DNA from: Mesorhizobium sp. LHD-90
GTDB taxonomy: Bacteria; Pseudomonadota; Alphaproteobacteria; Rhizobiales; Rhizobiaceae
Direction of reading: 5' to 3'
Assembly (NCBI RefSeq): GCF_030929505.1
Contig: NZ_JAVFVV010000002.1
Coordinates: 186,001 to 250,000 of the forward strand
DNA length: 64,000 nt
Shown here: positions 53,067 to 62,987 of the stretch, in pieces
Position numbering within the stretch: the first letter of the stretch is position 1
Layout: every line of letters starts with the position of its first letter
Made by a program: the position numbers and the translations under genes
The notes under the pieces: generated by a model
The model's database searches: none
Seen by the model: the letters and a program-made list of their open reading frames with translations, nothing else
What the model was told of the DNA's origin: nothing

Positions 53067-53525
53067 TCAACGCAGCCAGGGGCCGATGCGCTCGAACGGC
53101 AGCCCGAGCCCGTAGCTGAAGACGGCCGTCGAGAAGATGGCTAGGGCGACGGCCAGCGCGAACGCCATCCACAATTTCATGCGGTAGGAGGCGAAGGAAG
53201 CGAACAGCGCGGTGATGAATACCGAGCCGACAAAACCCAGCCCGCGCACGGTGAGGCCGAAGATCAGCGGTGCGAGCAGGATGAAGACCATGCCGCGCCA
53301 GGCGATGCGGCCGGCCGGCTCGCCTTCGGTCCGCGCGGCCTGGATGAGGATGATGGCGCCGAGAAGCACAAGCAGGCCCGACAGCACCAGCGGCATCCCG
53401 CCAGGCCCGATGCGCAGCCACGATCCCAGGTCGACCGTCAGAGACTGGTAGCCGAAGAGGAGCCCGGCAAGGATGAAGAACCCGCCGCACAGCGCATTGG
53501 TCCGGTCGAAAGTCAGCGAGTTCAT
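53067..53525 (-). CDS. tctB: Tripartite tricarboxylate transporter small permease TctB
   Basis: From the ATG at 53525 (GGGGAG upstream) the protein is 152 residues with four predicted helices, the TctB family size. It starts 14 bp before tctA on the same strand. A longer frame to 53756 runs into repeat-like sequence and is rejected. Confidence 0.87.
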   Translation of the reverse strand: MNSLTFDRTNALCGGFFILAGLLFGYQSLTVDLGSWLRIGPGGMPLVLSGLLVLLGAIILIQAARTEGEPAGRIAWRGMVFILLAPLIFGLTVRGLGFVGSVFITALFASFASYRMKLWMAFALAVALAIFSTAVFSYGLGLPFERIGPWLR

Positions 53526-53875
53526 CGTTTCTCCCCGTTTTGCCTCGTAGTTTCGCAGTCGCGAGCCGCGGTCTCTCTCGATCGACGGCACTTTGCCGAC
53601 GTCCCGCAAGCTGCGCGAGGCGATTTTGCCGGAGCGGAGCCATTGGCGGGTCGGGCAGCACCTGCGCGTCCGGCGGAACAATCGCTGCTCAGCGTCGTTT
53701 CCCGCCGACCCGCTTCGCCCGGCACCCGTCGCCTCGACGGGAGGGCGAGGAGCCACGTCCGGCGCCCTCCTCCCTTCGTGGGATAGGCGGCCTTGAGGGC
53801 CGGCGAGGGTGCAAAAAGCATCGGCTCGTCGGCCCTATGCGATGCCCCCTCAGCCAGGGAGGCGGCGACGAAAAC
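53526..53875. other. GC-rich intergenic region between tctC and tctB
   Basis: A 350-bp gap inside the operon. It contains short dyads (for example GAGGGCG / CGCCCTC around 53742-53775) and looks like another decayed palindromic element, but arms are less clear than in elements A-D. No gene was recognised. Confidence 0.4.
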
Positions 53876-54853
53876 TCAGTCGGCGTACTGGCCGGCGGCC
53901 TCGATGATCGGCTTCCAGCGCGCGATTTCGCTTTCCAGCTTGGCTTTGAGCGCGGCCGGCGTGGCGTCGGCTTCGGGCGACGGCGTAGTGCCAAGCTCGG
54001 CGAAGCGGGCGACCACGTTCGGATCCTTCAGCGCCACCTGCAGCGACTTCGACAGCCGCTCGCTGACCTCCGCCGGCGTGCCCTTCGGCGCGTAGAGGCC
54101 GTGCCAGACGGAGACCTGCATGCCGGGCAGGCCGCCTTCCTCGGTGGTCGGCAGGTCGGGCAGCACGTCGAGCCGCTTCGGCGTGGTCACAGCATAGCCC
54201 TTGATGGTGCCGCCGAGGATCTGCTTGGTGGTGTTGGTGGTCTGGTCGCACATGATGTCGACCTGGCCGCCGAGCAGGTCGGTCATCGCCGGGCCGGTGC
54301 CCTTGTAGGGTACGGTGACCAGCGGCGTGTCGATCGCCGACATGAACAGCATGCCGCACAGATGCGACGCCGCGCCGATGCCGGCGTTGGCGACCGTTAC
54401 GGCGTCCTTGTTCTCCTTGGCGTATTCGATAAGCCCCTTGAGGTCGGCCGGCTCGAAATCCTTGCGCGCCACGATGGTCATCGGCACCTCGGTGACGAGG
54501 CCGACATATTCGAACGAATTCAGCGTGTCATAAGCAAGCTTGCGGTAGAGCGTCGCCGAGGTCGACATGCCGATATGGTGGAGAAGCAGCGTGTAGCCGT
54601 CCGGATCGGCGCTGGCCACGCGGCCGGCACCAAGCGTGCCGCCGGCTCCGCCGACGTTCTCCACCACGATCTGCTGGCCGAGATCCTTCGACATCGCTTC
54701 AGCCACGAGGCGAGTCACGGTATCGGTCGGCCCGCCGGCGGCGAAAGGCACCACCACCGTGATCGTCCGCTCGGGGTAGGTCTGGGCACCGGCCGAATGG
54801 GCTGCGAGCGTGAACGAGGCAGCGACGGCGAGAGTCGCGAGCAGTTTCTTCAT
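53876..54853 (-). CDS. tctC: Tripartite tricarboxylate transporter binding protein TctC
   Basis: The 325-residue protein has a signal peptide (cut after SAGAQ) and a Bug/TctC fold, with the motif YPERTITVVVPFAAGGPTDT at the start of the mature part and VTVPYKGTGPAMTDLLGGQVD in the middle. It is the periplasmic binding protein of the transporter. The ATG at 54853 is preceded by GGGAGGAAA. A palindrome about 190 bp upstream may be an enhancer site for the adjacent two-component system. Confidence 0.92.
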   Translation of the reverse strand: MKKLLATLAVAASFTLAAHSAGAQTYPERTITVVVPFAAGGPTDTVTRLVAEAMSKDLGQQIVVENVGGAGGTLGAGRVASADPDGYTLLLHHIGMSTSATLYRKLAYDTLNSFEYVGLVTEVPMTIVARKDFEPADLKGLIEYAKENKDAVTVANAGIGAASHLCGMLFMSAIDTPLVTVPYKGTGPAMTDLLGGQVDIMCDQTTNTTKQILGGTIKGYAVTTPKRLDVLPDLPTTEEGGLPGMQVSVWHGLYAPKGTPAEVSERLSKSLQVALKDPNVVARFAELGTTPSPEADATPAALKAKLESEIARWKPIIEAAGQYAD

Positions 54854-55041
54854 CAAATTTCCTCCCTGGCTTCAAGCATGCGCCGGCCCGGATCGCGAGC
54901 AGTCCTCCCTGCGCCGGCGGCGATGCCTACTGCAAATGACGCAATACGCCGCGAATGCAATGTCGCGAAGGAATTTTCACGGCTTGAGTTCGCCGACAAT
55001 CGAGATTTTCGGGTGGGAATCGAGACATTCGCCCGCCATCG

Positions 55042-55059
55042 TGGGTGGAAATCCACCCA
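55042..55059 (-). promoter_or_regulatory. 18-bp palindrome upstream of tctC, candidate DctD-type enhancer site
   Basis: TGGGTGGAAATCCACCCA has 8-bp perfect arms and a central AA. It lies about 190 bp before the tctC start, in the gap after dctD, the distance typical of NtrC-family enhancer sites. A weaker, partly matching copy is at about 55007-55035. A weak GG-N10-GC pair at 54889-54876 is the only sigma-54-like candidate. Confidence 0.4.
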
Positions 55060-55104
55060 TATCGCCGGATTGGCACGCGGCCGGCAGCCGGTCGGGTCGG
55101 CAGC

Positions 55105-56457
55105 CTAAGGAAGCTTCTCGTCACTGGCGTGATCGTGGCGATCGAGTCCGTATTTCTGCATCTTCTCATAGAGCGTCTTGCGGCCGATCCCGAGGCTTTC
55201 ATAGACGGGCTTCAGGCTTCCATTATGCGCGGTGAGCGCACGCTCGATCAGCTTGCGCTCGTAACCCGAGACGCGCTCGGCCAGCGTCTTTTCGGTATCG
55301 TCGGCGGCTTCCTCGCCGGTCTCGTGCGCGAGGCCGAGGACAAAACGGTCGGCCGCGTTGCGCAACTCGCGCACATTGCCCGGCCAGTCGCGGCGGGCGA
55401 TGTCGGCGATCACCGAAGGCGGCACCTCGACCTTGTCGCGGCGATAGCGGGCGCAGGCCTCGTCGACCAGATGCAGGAATAGAAGAGGCACGTCCTCCAG
55501 TCGCGCCTTGAGAGCAGGCGCGCGCAAGGTCACGACATTCAGCCGGTAGAGCAGGTCGGCGCGAAACTGGCCGGCGGCGGCTTCGGCCTCAAGGTCCGCC
55601 TTGCTGGTGGCGATGAAACGTACGTCCAGCGGCACCGCCTCGTTGGAGCCGAGGCGGGTAATGCTGCGGTCCTGGATGACGCGCAAAAGCTTCGCCTGCA
55701 ATTCGAACGGCATCGAACCGATCTCGTCGAGCAGCACTGTGCCGCCGCGCGCATGCTCGAATTTTCCGAAGCGTGCGCGCAACGCGCCCGGAAACGCGCC
55801 GGCCTCGTGGCCGAACAACTCGCTTTCGATCAGCGCCTCGGGCAGGGCGGCGCAGTTGATGACGATGAAGGGTTTCATGGCCCGCTGGCTGATGTCGTGC
55901 AGCGCCCGGGCGACGACCTCCTTGCCCGCGCCGGTGTCGCCGATGATCAAGACGTCGGCGTCCGTCGCCGCCACGGCGCGGATGCGGTAGCGCAAATCGA
56001 CCATCACCGCGGTGCGTCCAGGAAGCCGGGCCTCGATGTCGTCGCGTTTTCCCGCGACAGCGCGCAGCTCGCGATTTTCCAGCACCAGCCGCCGGCGATC
56101 CATGGCGCGGCCGGCCATGTCGGCAAGATGCTGCGGCGTGAACGGTTTTTCGATGAAGTCGTAGGCGCCTTCGCGCATTGCCCGCACCGCGAGTTGGACG
56201 TCGCCATGGCCGGTGGTCAGGATCACCGGAATATCCGGGTCGATGTCGCGGATGCGGCTCATCAGCGTCATGCCGTCCATGCCTGGCATACGGATGTCTG
56301 TTATGACGACGCCGTTGAAACCCTGGCTGACGAAGTCCAGCGCCCGGCCGCCGGAGGCGAAATCCCGCACGGCAAAACCCGACAGGTCGAGCGATTGGGC
56401 GACGGAGCGCCGCAACTCGTCCTCGTCGTCGACGAGCAGGATCGTCGGCGCCTTCAT
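55105..56457 (-). CDS. Sigma-54-dependent response regulator, DctD-like
   Basis: The 450-residue protein has a receiver domain with phosphoacceptor Asp54 (DIRMPGMDG), an AAA+ domain with Walker A GDTGAGKE (173-180) and Walker B VLLDEIG, and a C-terminal Fis-type helix-turn-helix (from about 405). The loop that normally reads GAFTGA and contacts sigma-54 is GAFPGA here (220-225), a Thr-to-Pro change. It overlaps the upstream sensor kinase gene by 4 bp (ATGA). The neighbouring tctCBA operon is the likely target, as dicarboxylate transport is for DctBD. Confidence 0.88.
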   Translation of the reverse strand: MKAPTILLVDDEDELRRSVAQSLDLSGFAVRDFASGGRALDFVSQGFNGVVITDIRMPGMDGMTLMSRIRDIDPDIPVILTTGHGDVQLAVRAMREGAYDFIEKPFTPQHLADMAGRAMDRRRLVLENRELRAVAGKRDDIEARLPGRTAVMVDLRYRIRAVAATDADVLIIGDTGAGKEVVARALHDISQRAMKPFIVINCAALPEALIESELFGHEAGAFPGALRARFGKFEHARGGTVLLDEIGSMPFELQAKLLRVIQDRSITRLGSNEAVPLDVRFIATSKADLEAEAAAGQFRADLLYRLNVVTLRAPALKARLEDVPLLFLHLVDEACARYRRDKVEVPPSVIADIARRDWPGNVRELRNAADRFVLGLAHETGEEAADDTEKTLAERVSGYERKLIERALTAHNGSLKPVYESLGIGRKTLYEKMQKYGLDRHDHASDEKLP

Positions 56458-58310
56458 TCTGCGGCCTCGGCAATGGAGCGATCGGCGGCATCAAGAACGA
56501 TGGTGAAGACCGCTCCGCCGTCGGGATGGTTGGCGGCGGACAGGCTGCCGCCAAAATCCTTGATGATGTTGTATGAGATCGAAAGCCCGAGGCCGAGCCC
56601 GTTGCCAAAACCCTTGGTGCTGAAGAACGGATCGAAGATGCGGTCGAGGATGGCTGGCGGTACGCCGGGTCCAGGGTCGCGGACGGTTACCGACACTTTG
56701 CCACCGTCGCGGTATGCCGACAGCACGATTGTCCGGTTTTCGCGCCCCTCCACGGCGTCCGCCGCGTTGGAAATGACGTTCACCAGCACTTGCTGCAGGC
56801 GCACGGCGCCGGCGATTACGATTGGCGGATCTGAACCGAGATCGATCGAGAGCGTCGCGCCGGCGCTCTTCAGGCGGCTGCCGACGATTTCCAGTGTGTC
56901 GCCGACGGCTTCCACCAGCGGAACCGGGCCGAGCTTCTGGTTCGGTTTTCGGGCAAAATTGCGAAGGTGGCGGCTGATGGTGGCCATGCGGTCGGCCAGG
57001 CTGGAGATGCGCGAGATGTTGTCGCCCGCCTCCGCCGCCCGGCCGCGGTCGAGCAGCACGGCGGCATTGTCGGCATAGTTCTTCACCGCCGCCAGCGGCT
57101 GGTTTAACTCATGGCTGAGTGCCGCCGACATCTGGCCGAGTGCCGCCAGCTTGCCGGCCTGCACGAGGTCGGCCTGCGTCTGCCGCAGGCGCTGCTCGGT
57201 CGTGCGGCGCTCGGCGATCTCCAGTTCGAGTTGCGTGTTGACCGCCTCAAGGTCGGCGGTGCGTTCCTCGACACGCCGCTCCAGTTCGGTGCGGGCGCTT
57301 CTCTGCATCTCCATGCGCTCGGCGAGCCGCGACCGCCGCTGCAGCACGATGGCGCCGAGCAGGGCCGCGAGCCCGAACAAGAGCAGCGCGGCGATCGTGT
57401 TGGTCAGCGCCTGCGCGCGCGCCGAAGCGGTGTCGGTCAGCACGCTCACGGTCCATCCCGCGTCCGGCATGTCTTCCGAAAGCTCCAGGAATTCGCGGGA
57501 GCCCCGGTCGCCGGCGATCGTCAGGAAAAAATGCCCCGCCTCGGGTTTTCCGCGCGACACCGGAAGCTCGCGTAGAACAGCGTTGGCGTAGCGGCGCGAT
57601 TCGGCGGTGCGGGCGAGCCGGTCTTCGGTCAGCGACTTCAGGCCGGCATAGAGCCAGTCAGCACGCCCGCTCATGAAGATGATGCCTTCCGGGTCGGTGA
57701 CGATGATCTCGTTGTTGCCACCCCTCCAGGATGCCTCGACGGCGTCGATGTCGACCTTGAACACCACGACGCCGCGCACGGCGTTTTCGACCATGACGGG
57801 CGCCGAAAAATAATAGCCGCGCTTCAATGACGTTGTCCCCAGCGCGAAGAATCGGCCGAGTTTTCCGGCCATCGCGTCCTGGAAGTAAGGGCGGTAGGTA
57901 AAATTCTCGCCGACGAAGCTGATCTCGCTGTCGTGGTTGCTGGCGGCGATGGTGTCGCCGTCGGTCTTCATGATGTAGACGTCGGAGGAGTCGAGGAGCG
58001 TATTGATCTCCTTCAGATAGGCGTTGGCTTCGGCTCGCAGCGCGAGATCGTCCGGATAGGCGAGCAGTGCGCGGATGAGTTCCTGGTCGGCGATGAGTCT
58101 CGGCAGCGGCTCGTATCGGCGCATCTGTCCCGACAGTGCGGCGACCGCCAGCCGCAGCGTCGTCTGGCCGCGCGACGCGGCTTCGTCCAGCGCAGCGCGC
58201 GTCGCGATACGATGGACCGAGGCGCCGATGACCACGGCCGCCGCCGCAAGCAGCAGTGCGATCCATATGCCTCGTCCGCTGAGGAGTCTTGAAACCATCG
58301 GCCACCACAT
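56454..58310 (-). CDS. DctB-like sensor histidine kinase
   Basis: From the ATG at 58310 the protein is 618 residues. It has two membrane helices flanking a periplasmic dCache-type sensor domain of about 270 residues, a coiled coil, and a kinase core. The H-box is SHELNQPLAAVKNYADNA, the N-box VISNAADA, and the G-boxes DPGPGVP and GLGLGLSISYNI. C4-dicarboxylates bind the DctB sensor; a related carboxylate is expected here. The gene is divergent from adenine deaminase. An in-frame extension to 58613 overlaps the adenine-deaminase gene and is rejected. Confidence 0.88.
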   Translation of the reverse strand: MWWPMVSRLLSGRGIWIALLLAAAAVVIGASVHRIATRAALDEAASRGQTTLRLAVAALSGQMRRYEPLPRLIADQELIRALLAYPDDLALRAEANAYLKEINTLLDSSDVYIMKTDGDTIAASNHDSEISFVGENFTYRPYFQDAMAGKLGRFFALGTTSLKRGYYFSAPVMVENAVRGVVVFKVDIDAVEASWRGGNNEIIVTDPEGIIFMSGRADWLYAGLKSLTEDRLARTAESRRYANAVLRELPVSRGKPEAGHFFLTIAGDRGSREFLELSEDMPDAGWTVSVLTDTASARAQALTNTIAALLLFGLAALLGAIVLQRRSRLAERMEMQRSARTELERRVEERTADLEAVNTQLELEIAERRTTEQRLRQTQADLVQAGKLAALGQMSAALSHELNQPLAAVKNYADNAAVLLDRGRAAEAGDNISRISSLADRMATISRHLRNFARKPNQKLGPVPLVEAVGDTLEIVGSRLKSAGATLSIDLGSDPPIVIAGAVRLQQVLVNVISNAADAVEGRENRTIVLSAYRDGGKVSVTVRDPGPGVPPAILDRIFDPFFSTKGFGNGLGLGLSISYNIIKDFGGSLSAANHPDGGAVFTIVLDAADRSIAEAAE

Positions 58311-58449
58311 GCCGTGTTCGCTGTCACGGCGGCCAGATATTACAGGACCGGCGCGACCCGACACAATCGGCTGTTCGGTGAGGCCCGAACGGAACTGGTA
58401 ATCTTGATCGCGAGTTGGCAATGTGCCGGGAAATGGAGTCTCCTTCGCG

Positions 58450-60261
58450 ATGGCCAGCAACCCGGCATTCGAGAAACCGAAACCCTGGGCGCAGATCGCG
58501 ACCCTCTTGGTCGATGTCGCCACCGGCCGCAAGCCGGCCGACCTGGTCGTGCGCAACGGCCGCTGGGTCAACGTGCATTCCGGCGAGATCATCCCCGGCA
58601 CCGATCTTGCCATTGCCGGCGGACGCTTCGCCTATTGTGGGCCGAACGCGGCGCACGCCATCGGCGAGGGGACGAAGGTGGTCGACGCCGGCGGGCGCTA
58701 TCTCGTGCCGGGCCTGTGCGACGGCCACATGCATGTCGAGAGCGGCATGGTGACGGTCACGGAATTCTGCCGCGCCGTCATCCCGCACGGCACGACATCG
58801 ATGTTCGTCGACCCGCACGAGATCGCCAACGTGCTGGGGCTGGACGGCGTGCGGCTGATGCATGACGAGGCGATGGCAATGCCCATCAACGTGCACGTGC
58901 AGATGCCGTCATGCGTGCCGTCCGCGCCGGGCCTGGAGCATGCGGGCGCAGCACTTTCGGTTGCCGACGTCGCCGAAGCAATGACCTGGCCGAACATCAT
59001 CGGGCTCGGCGAGGTGATGAATTTCCCGGGCGTCATTGCCAACAACGAGGTGATGGCCGGCGAGATCGCCGAGACCGTCAGGGCGGGAAAGGTCGTCGGC
59101 GGCCATTATGCCTCGCCCGATCTCGGCCCGTCCTTCCACGGCTATGTCGCCGGCGGGCCGGAGGACGACCATGAAGGCACCCGCGCCGAGGACGCCATCG
59201 CCCGCGTGCGCCAGGGCATGAAGGCGATGCTCAGGCTGGGCTCGGCCTGGTACGACGTGGCCGCCCAGATCAAGGCGGTGACGGAGCAGGGGATCGACCC
59301 GCGCAACTTCATCCTGTGCACCGACGACAGCCATTCCGGCACGCTGGTGCATGAAGGCCACATGGACCGGGTGGTCCGCCATGCGATCGCGCAGGGCCTG
59401 AAGCCGGTGACCGCCATCCAGATGGCGACCATCAACACCGCCGAGCATTTCCGGCTCGGCCGTGAAATCGGCTCGATCACGCCGGGCCGGCAGGCGGACT
59501 TCCTGATCGTTGCCGACCTGCCTACCTTGAAGATCGACGAGGTCTATGCCCGCGGCGTCAAGCTCGCGAAGGACGGCAAGCTTGTGGCCGAGATTCCCGC
59601 CTACGACTATCCGAAGCAGGCGAAGAACACGGTGAGACTCGGCAAGAGACTGAAGGTCGCCGATTTCGACATCGTGGCGCCCAAGGGCGCCAACGAGGTG
59701 CGGGCGCGGGTCATCGGCGTCATCGAGAACCAGGCGCCGACCCGCGCGCTCGAGGCCGATCTTTCGGTCGAGAACGGACTGGTGGCGATGGACAGGGCGA
59801 ACGACGTCTGCCAGATCGCGCTGGTCGAACGCCATCGCGGCACGGGCGCTGTGACCAACGCCTTCGTTTCGGGCTTCGGCTATGTGAAGGACTGCGCCAT
59901 GGCGTCGACCGTGGCGCATGACAGCCATCACATGATCGTCGTCGGCACCAACAAGGCCGACATGGCGATGGCCGCCAACCGGCTGGGCGAGATCGGCGGC
60001 GGCGTGGTGCTGATCTCGGAAGGCAAGGATCTGGCGCTGGTGGAAATGCCGATCGCCGGGCTGATGTCGGACGAGCGCGCCGAGATCGTGGCGCAAAAGG
60101 CCGACCGGCTGACCAGGGCGATGCGCGACATGGGATGCTCGCTGAACAACGCCTACATGCAGCATTCGCTGCTGGCGCTGGTGGTCATCCCCGAACTGCG
60201 CATATCCGACGTCGGGCTGGTCGACGTCACGACGTTCCAGAAGGTCGATCTGTTTCTCTGA
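58450..60261 (+). CDS. ade: Adenine deaminase
   Basis: The 603-residue protein is an amidohydrolase of the adenine deaminase (Ade) type. LVPGLCDGHMHVESGM gives the first metal-binding HxH, HDEA follows, and FILCTDDSHSGTLVHEGHMD has the late catalytic Asp. It deaminates adenine to hypoxanthine. The C-terminal domain (HDSHHMIVVGTNKADMA onward) is as in full-length Ade proteins. The ATG at 58450 is chosen; GGAG is 11 bp upstream. It converges on the lipoprotein gene. Confidence 0.92.
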   Translation: MASNPAFEKPKPWAQIATLLVDVATGRKPADLVVRNGRWVNVHSGEIIPGTDLAIAGGRFAYCGPNAAHAIGEGTKVVDAGGRYLVPGLCDGHMHVESGMVTVTEFCRAVIPHGTTSMFVDPHEIANVLGLDGVRLMHDEAMAMPINVHVQMPSCVPSAPGLEHAGAALSVADVAEAMTWPNIIGLGEVMNFPGVIANNEVMAGEIAETVRAGKVVGGHYASPDLGPSFHGYVAGGPEDDHEGTRAEDAIARVRQGMKAMLRLGSAWYDVAAQIKAVTEQGIDPRNFILCTDDSHSGTLVHEGHMDRVVRHAIAQGLKPVTAIQMATINTAEHFRLGREIGSITPGRQADFLIVADLPTLKIDEVYARGVKLAKDGKLVAEIPAYDYPKQAKNTVRLGKRLKVADFDIVAPKGANEVRARVIGVIENQAPTRALEADLSVENGLVAMDRANDVCQIALVERHRGTGAVTNAFVSGFGYVKDCAMASTVAHDSHHMIVVGTNKADMAMAANRLGEIGGGVVLISEGKDLALVEMPIAGLMSDERAEIVAQKADRLTRAMRDMGCSLNNAYMQHSLLALVVIPELRISDVGLVDVTTFQKVDLFL

Positions 60262-60273
60262 AACGCCGCGGGC

Positions 60274-61440
60274 CTACTGCCCGACGGCGATCCGCACCAC
60301 GTTGATCGGCGTGGTGATGATGACTTCCGCCGCAGAGGTCAGCGTGCCGGTGATGCCGTGCGTCAGCGAGGCGACCCGCTGGTCCGCTTCCTCCTGGTTG
60401 GTGACAAGCCTGCTGTTGTGCTTCAGCCGCTCCCCGAGCATCTTGATCAGCACCGGGTTGTCGGCGAATTTTGTGTGGTTGAGGCTGTCGCCTGAGTTGA
60501 TCTGCGACAGGTCCACGGCGATAACGCCGAGACTGGCGAGATCGGCGGCGTCGCCATAGTCGCCGACCCGCGGCTGGCTGCCGGCGATGAGGCCCGAGAT
60601 GCGCAGGGCCCGGTCGTCCGACGACAGGAACAGGATGAACGGCTTGTCCGGCACGCCGTAGCGCGCCATCTGCGACTTGAAGACATCGACGTCGATGTCG
60701 GGCGAGGCCAGCACCACGTCGCCCAGCTTGTTGTCGAGGTCGCGGTCGCCCGAGATCGCCAGTTGTCGCAGCGCCTCCATCGTCGCCCAGTTGCCCATCG
60801 AATGCGCGATGATGTCGATGCGTTTCGCGCCGGCCTTGGCCACGAGCCGAAGCGTTTGCTCCAGCGCGTCGCGGGCCGCGCTGGCACTGTTGCTGTCGTA
60901 GACGTAGTCGACCGTTCGCCCGCCGGATGCCCAGGTGAACAGCACCGGCGTCCCTTCGTAGCCGGCGTCGTGGACGATCTGCGTCATCCGGTAGACGGCG
61001 CCGTCGAAGGCGGTGTTGTAGCCGTGGATGAACACCAGCGCGCGGCCGCCATTCCTGGCGATGTCGGTGCGCAGCGCCTTCGCGAACTCCGACTCGTCAT
61101 AGGCGGTGACGGATTCCGCCACCATGAACTTCGACGGATCGGCGGGCTGGCTTTTCTTGCGCCGCTCGATCTCGCCGGTCTTGTGGATCGCCGGAACGGT
61201 GATGTCGACCTTGGCGTAGCTGACTTGCGGCGAGCGCCTGCCGTCAAAGACCTCTTCCCGCCGCTCGGACTTGTGGCGCGTCGTGGCGACGAAAATCTCG
61301 TGACGCCCCGAGATCTGGTTGGCCGGCACGGCGACGACGCTGGCGGAAATCAGATCGCGCGTCGCCTGGCCGCCGGCGCAGCCTGACAGGGCGAGTGCGA
61401 ACGCAATGAGGACCAGCCTCGGCAGATGTCCCCCAACCAT
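60274..61440 (-). CDS. Lipoprotein alpha/beta hydrolase (DUF900 type)
   Basis: The 388-residue protein has a lipoprotein signal with lipobox LSGC (Cys at about residue 21). The mature domain is the DUF900-type alpha/beta hydrolase: VFIHGYNTAFDGAVYR, then the nucleophile Ser in IIAHSMGNWATMEALRQL. It should be an envelope-bound esterase or lipase. The substrate is unknown. It is upstream of no evident partner and converges on ade. Confidence 0.87.
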   Translation of the reverse strand: MVGGHLPRLVLIAFALALSGCAGGQATRDLISASVVAVPANQISGRHEIFVATTRHKSERREEVFDGRRSPQVSYAKVDITVPAIHKTGEIERRKKSQPADPSKFMVAESVTAYDESEFAKALRTDIARNGGRALVFIHGYNTAFDGAVYRMTQIVHDAGYEGTPVLFTWASGGRTVDYVYDSNSASAARDALEQTLRLVAKAGAKRIDIIAHSMGNWATMEALRQLAISGDRDLDNKLGDVVLASPDIDVDVFKSQMARYGVPDKPFILFLSSDDRALRISGLIAGSQPRVGDYGDAADLASLGVIAVDLSQINSGDSLNHTKFADNPVLIKMLGERLKHNSRLVTNQEEADQRVASLTHGITGTLTSAAEVIITTPINVVRIAVGQ

Positions 61441-61529
61441 GATCCCTCGGCGGCGCTCTAGCTACATTGGCCGCCGTGATAGACGTATGCGCGGCTCCGG
61501 TCCAGCGCGGCAAGCGCGCGCATGGCGAG

Positions 61530-62987
61530 TCACCGGGTCCAGAAGGCCGGCGTGAACAGCACCAGCACCGCCAGGATCTCCAGGCGTCCGAGCAGCATCA
61601 GGAAGGACAGCACCCATTTCGCCGTATCGGACAGCGACGAGAAATTTCCCACCGGGCCGATGATCGGCCCCAGGCCGGGCCCGACATTGGTCAGCGCCGT
61701 CAGCGCGCCGGTCGTGGCGGTGACGAGGTCGAGCCCAGTCGCGCCGAGCAGGATCGTGCCGATCCCCCAGATCACGAAGAAAGCGGCGATGAACAGAACC
61801 ACAGTGCGCTGCGTATCCGGGTCGACGGTGCGGTCGCCGTAGCGGACCGGGCGCACCGCGTCGGGATAGATCAGGCGGCTGAGTCCGTTCGACAGAAGCC
61901 GATAGAGGATCAGGAAACGGTAGGCCTTTATGCCGCCGGTGGTCGAGCCGGAGCAGCCGCCAAGGAAAGTCGCCACGAAGATGCAGGCGACTGCGAACGG
62001 TCCCCACAGCGTATAGTCGTCGCTGGCGAATCCGGTGGTGGTGATGATCGAGGTCAGGTTGAACGCCGAATGCGATAGCGCCCGTAGGAAAGGCATGTCG
62101 AGACTGACGCGCAGGTAGATTGCGACCGCCACGATGAACACCGCGCAATAGCCGGCGAAGACGCGGATCTGCGGGTCGCGCAAGGCGTCGAGCCGGCCGC
62201 GCACCGCGAACAGGATCATGATCGAGAAGGGCAGCCCGCCGATGAACATGAAGATGGTGCCGATCCACAGGATGGCGGCATTGTCGGAATAGCGCACGAA
62301 CGACGTGTCATGGGTCGAAAACCCTCCGGTCGCCAGCGCGCCCATCGCGTGATTGATGGCGTCGAAGCCGCCCATGCCCGCCGCCGCGAAAAGGATCGCG
62401 CAGGCCACCACGAGCGCCGTGTAGACGCCGATCAGGCTGATGGCGAAGGTCTGGAAACGCTCGAAGGGGCGGTCCTCGATGTCCGAGGATTCGATCTTGA
62501 AATAGGAGACGCCCCCGATGTTGAGGAACGGCAGTAGGAACAGGCCGAGCGCGATCACGCCAAGACCGCCCATGAAATTGAGCAGCGAGCGCCAGAGAAG
62601 CAGGCCCGGCGGCGCGCGGTCCAGCCCGTTGATCACGGTGGAGCCGGTAGTGGTGATGCCAGACACCGATTCGAAGAAGGCATCGGCGAGGCTGAGTTCC
62701 AGCGACGAGATCATGAACGGCGCTGCGCCGGCGATGGCCAGTGTCAGCCATAGCAGATTGACCAGCAGGAAGCCGAAGCGCGTCGTCACCGCCGGGGCGC
62801 GGCCCTGTGTCGCCAGCGCGACGGCCAGAGCCAGCCCGCCCATGAACAGCGCCGACAACGCAAAGGCCCGCCAATCCGGATTGCCGCGCGACAGGTCGAC
62901 GGCTGCCGGCACGAGCATGGCCAGCGACAGGTAGATCGCAAAGACCGCGGCGACATGCACTGCGGCGCGGACGGCGGATCTGTTCAC
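61530..62987 (-). CDS. trkH: TrkH-family potassium uptake protein
   Basis: The 485-residue membrane protein starts at a GTG at 62987. It has the four-fold M1-P-M2 plan with selectivity-filter segments such as GITTTGSTV, MGALATGGFSTHD, SIITTTGFASDD and TNVGPGLGP. It is the channel-like subunit of a TrkAH potassium system; TrkA is not in this window. The frame stays open upstream to 63245, but that part overlaps the threonine dehydratase gene on the other strand and is Arg-rich noise. Confidence 0.9.
   Translation of the reverse strand: MNRSAVRAAVHVAAVFAIYLSLAMLVPAAVDLSRGNPDWRAFALSALFMGGLALAVALATQGRAPAVTTRFGFLLVNLLWLTLAIAGAAPFMISSLELSLADAFFESVSGITTTGSTVINGLDRAPPGLLLWRSLLNFMGGLGVIALGLFLLPFLNIGGVSYFKIESSDIEDRPFERFQTFAISLIGVYTALVVACAILFAAAGMGGFDAINHAMGALATGGFSTHDTSFVRYSDNAAILWIGTIFMFIGGLPFSIMILFAVRGRLDALRDPQIRVFAGYCAVFIVAVAIYLRVSLDMPFLRALSHSAFNLTSIITTTGFASDDYTLWGPFAVACIFVATFLGGCSGSTTGGIKAYRFLILYRLLSNGLSRLIYPDAVRPVRYGDRTVDPDTQRTVVLFIAAFFVIWGIGTILLGATGLDLVTATTGALTALTNVGPGLGPIIGPVGNFSSLSDTAKWVLSFLMLLGRLEILAVLVLFTPAFWTR

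Noticed and set aside
54866-54900. Clear sigma-54 promoter for tctC
   Set aside because: Only a weak GG-N10-GC pair is present, with poor match in the flanking consensus positions.
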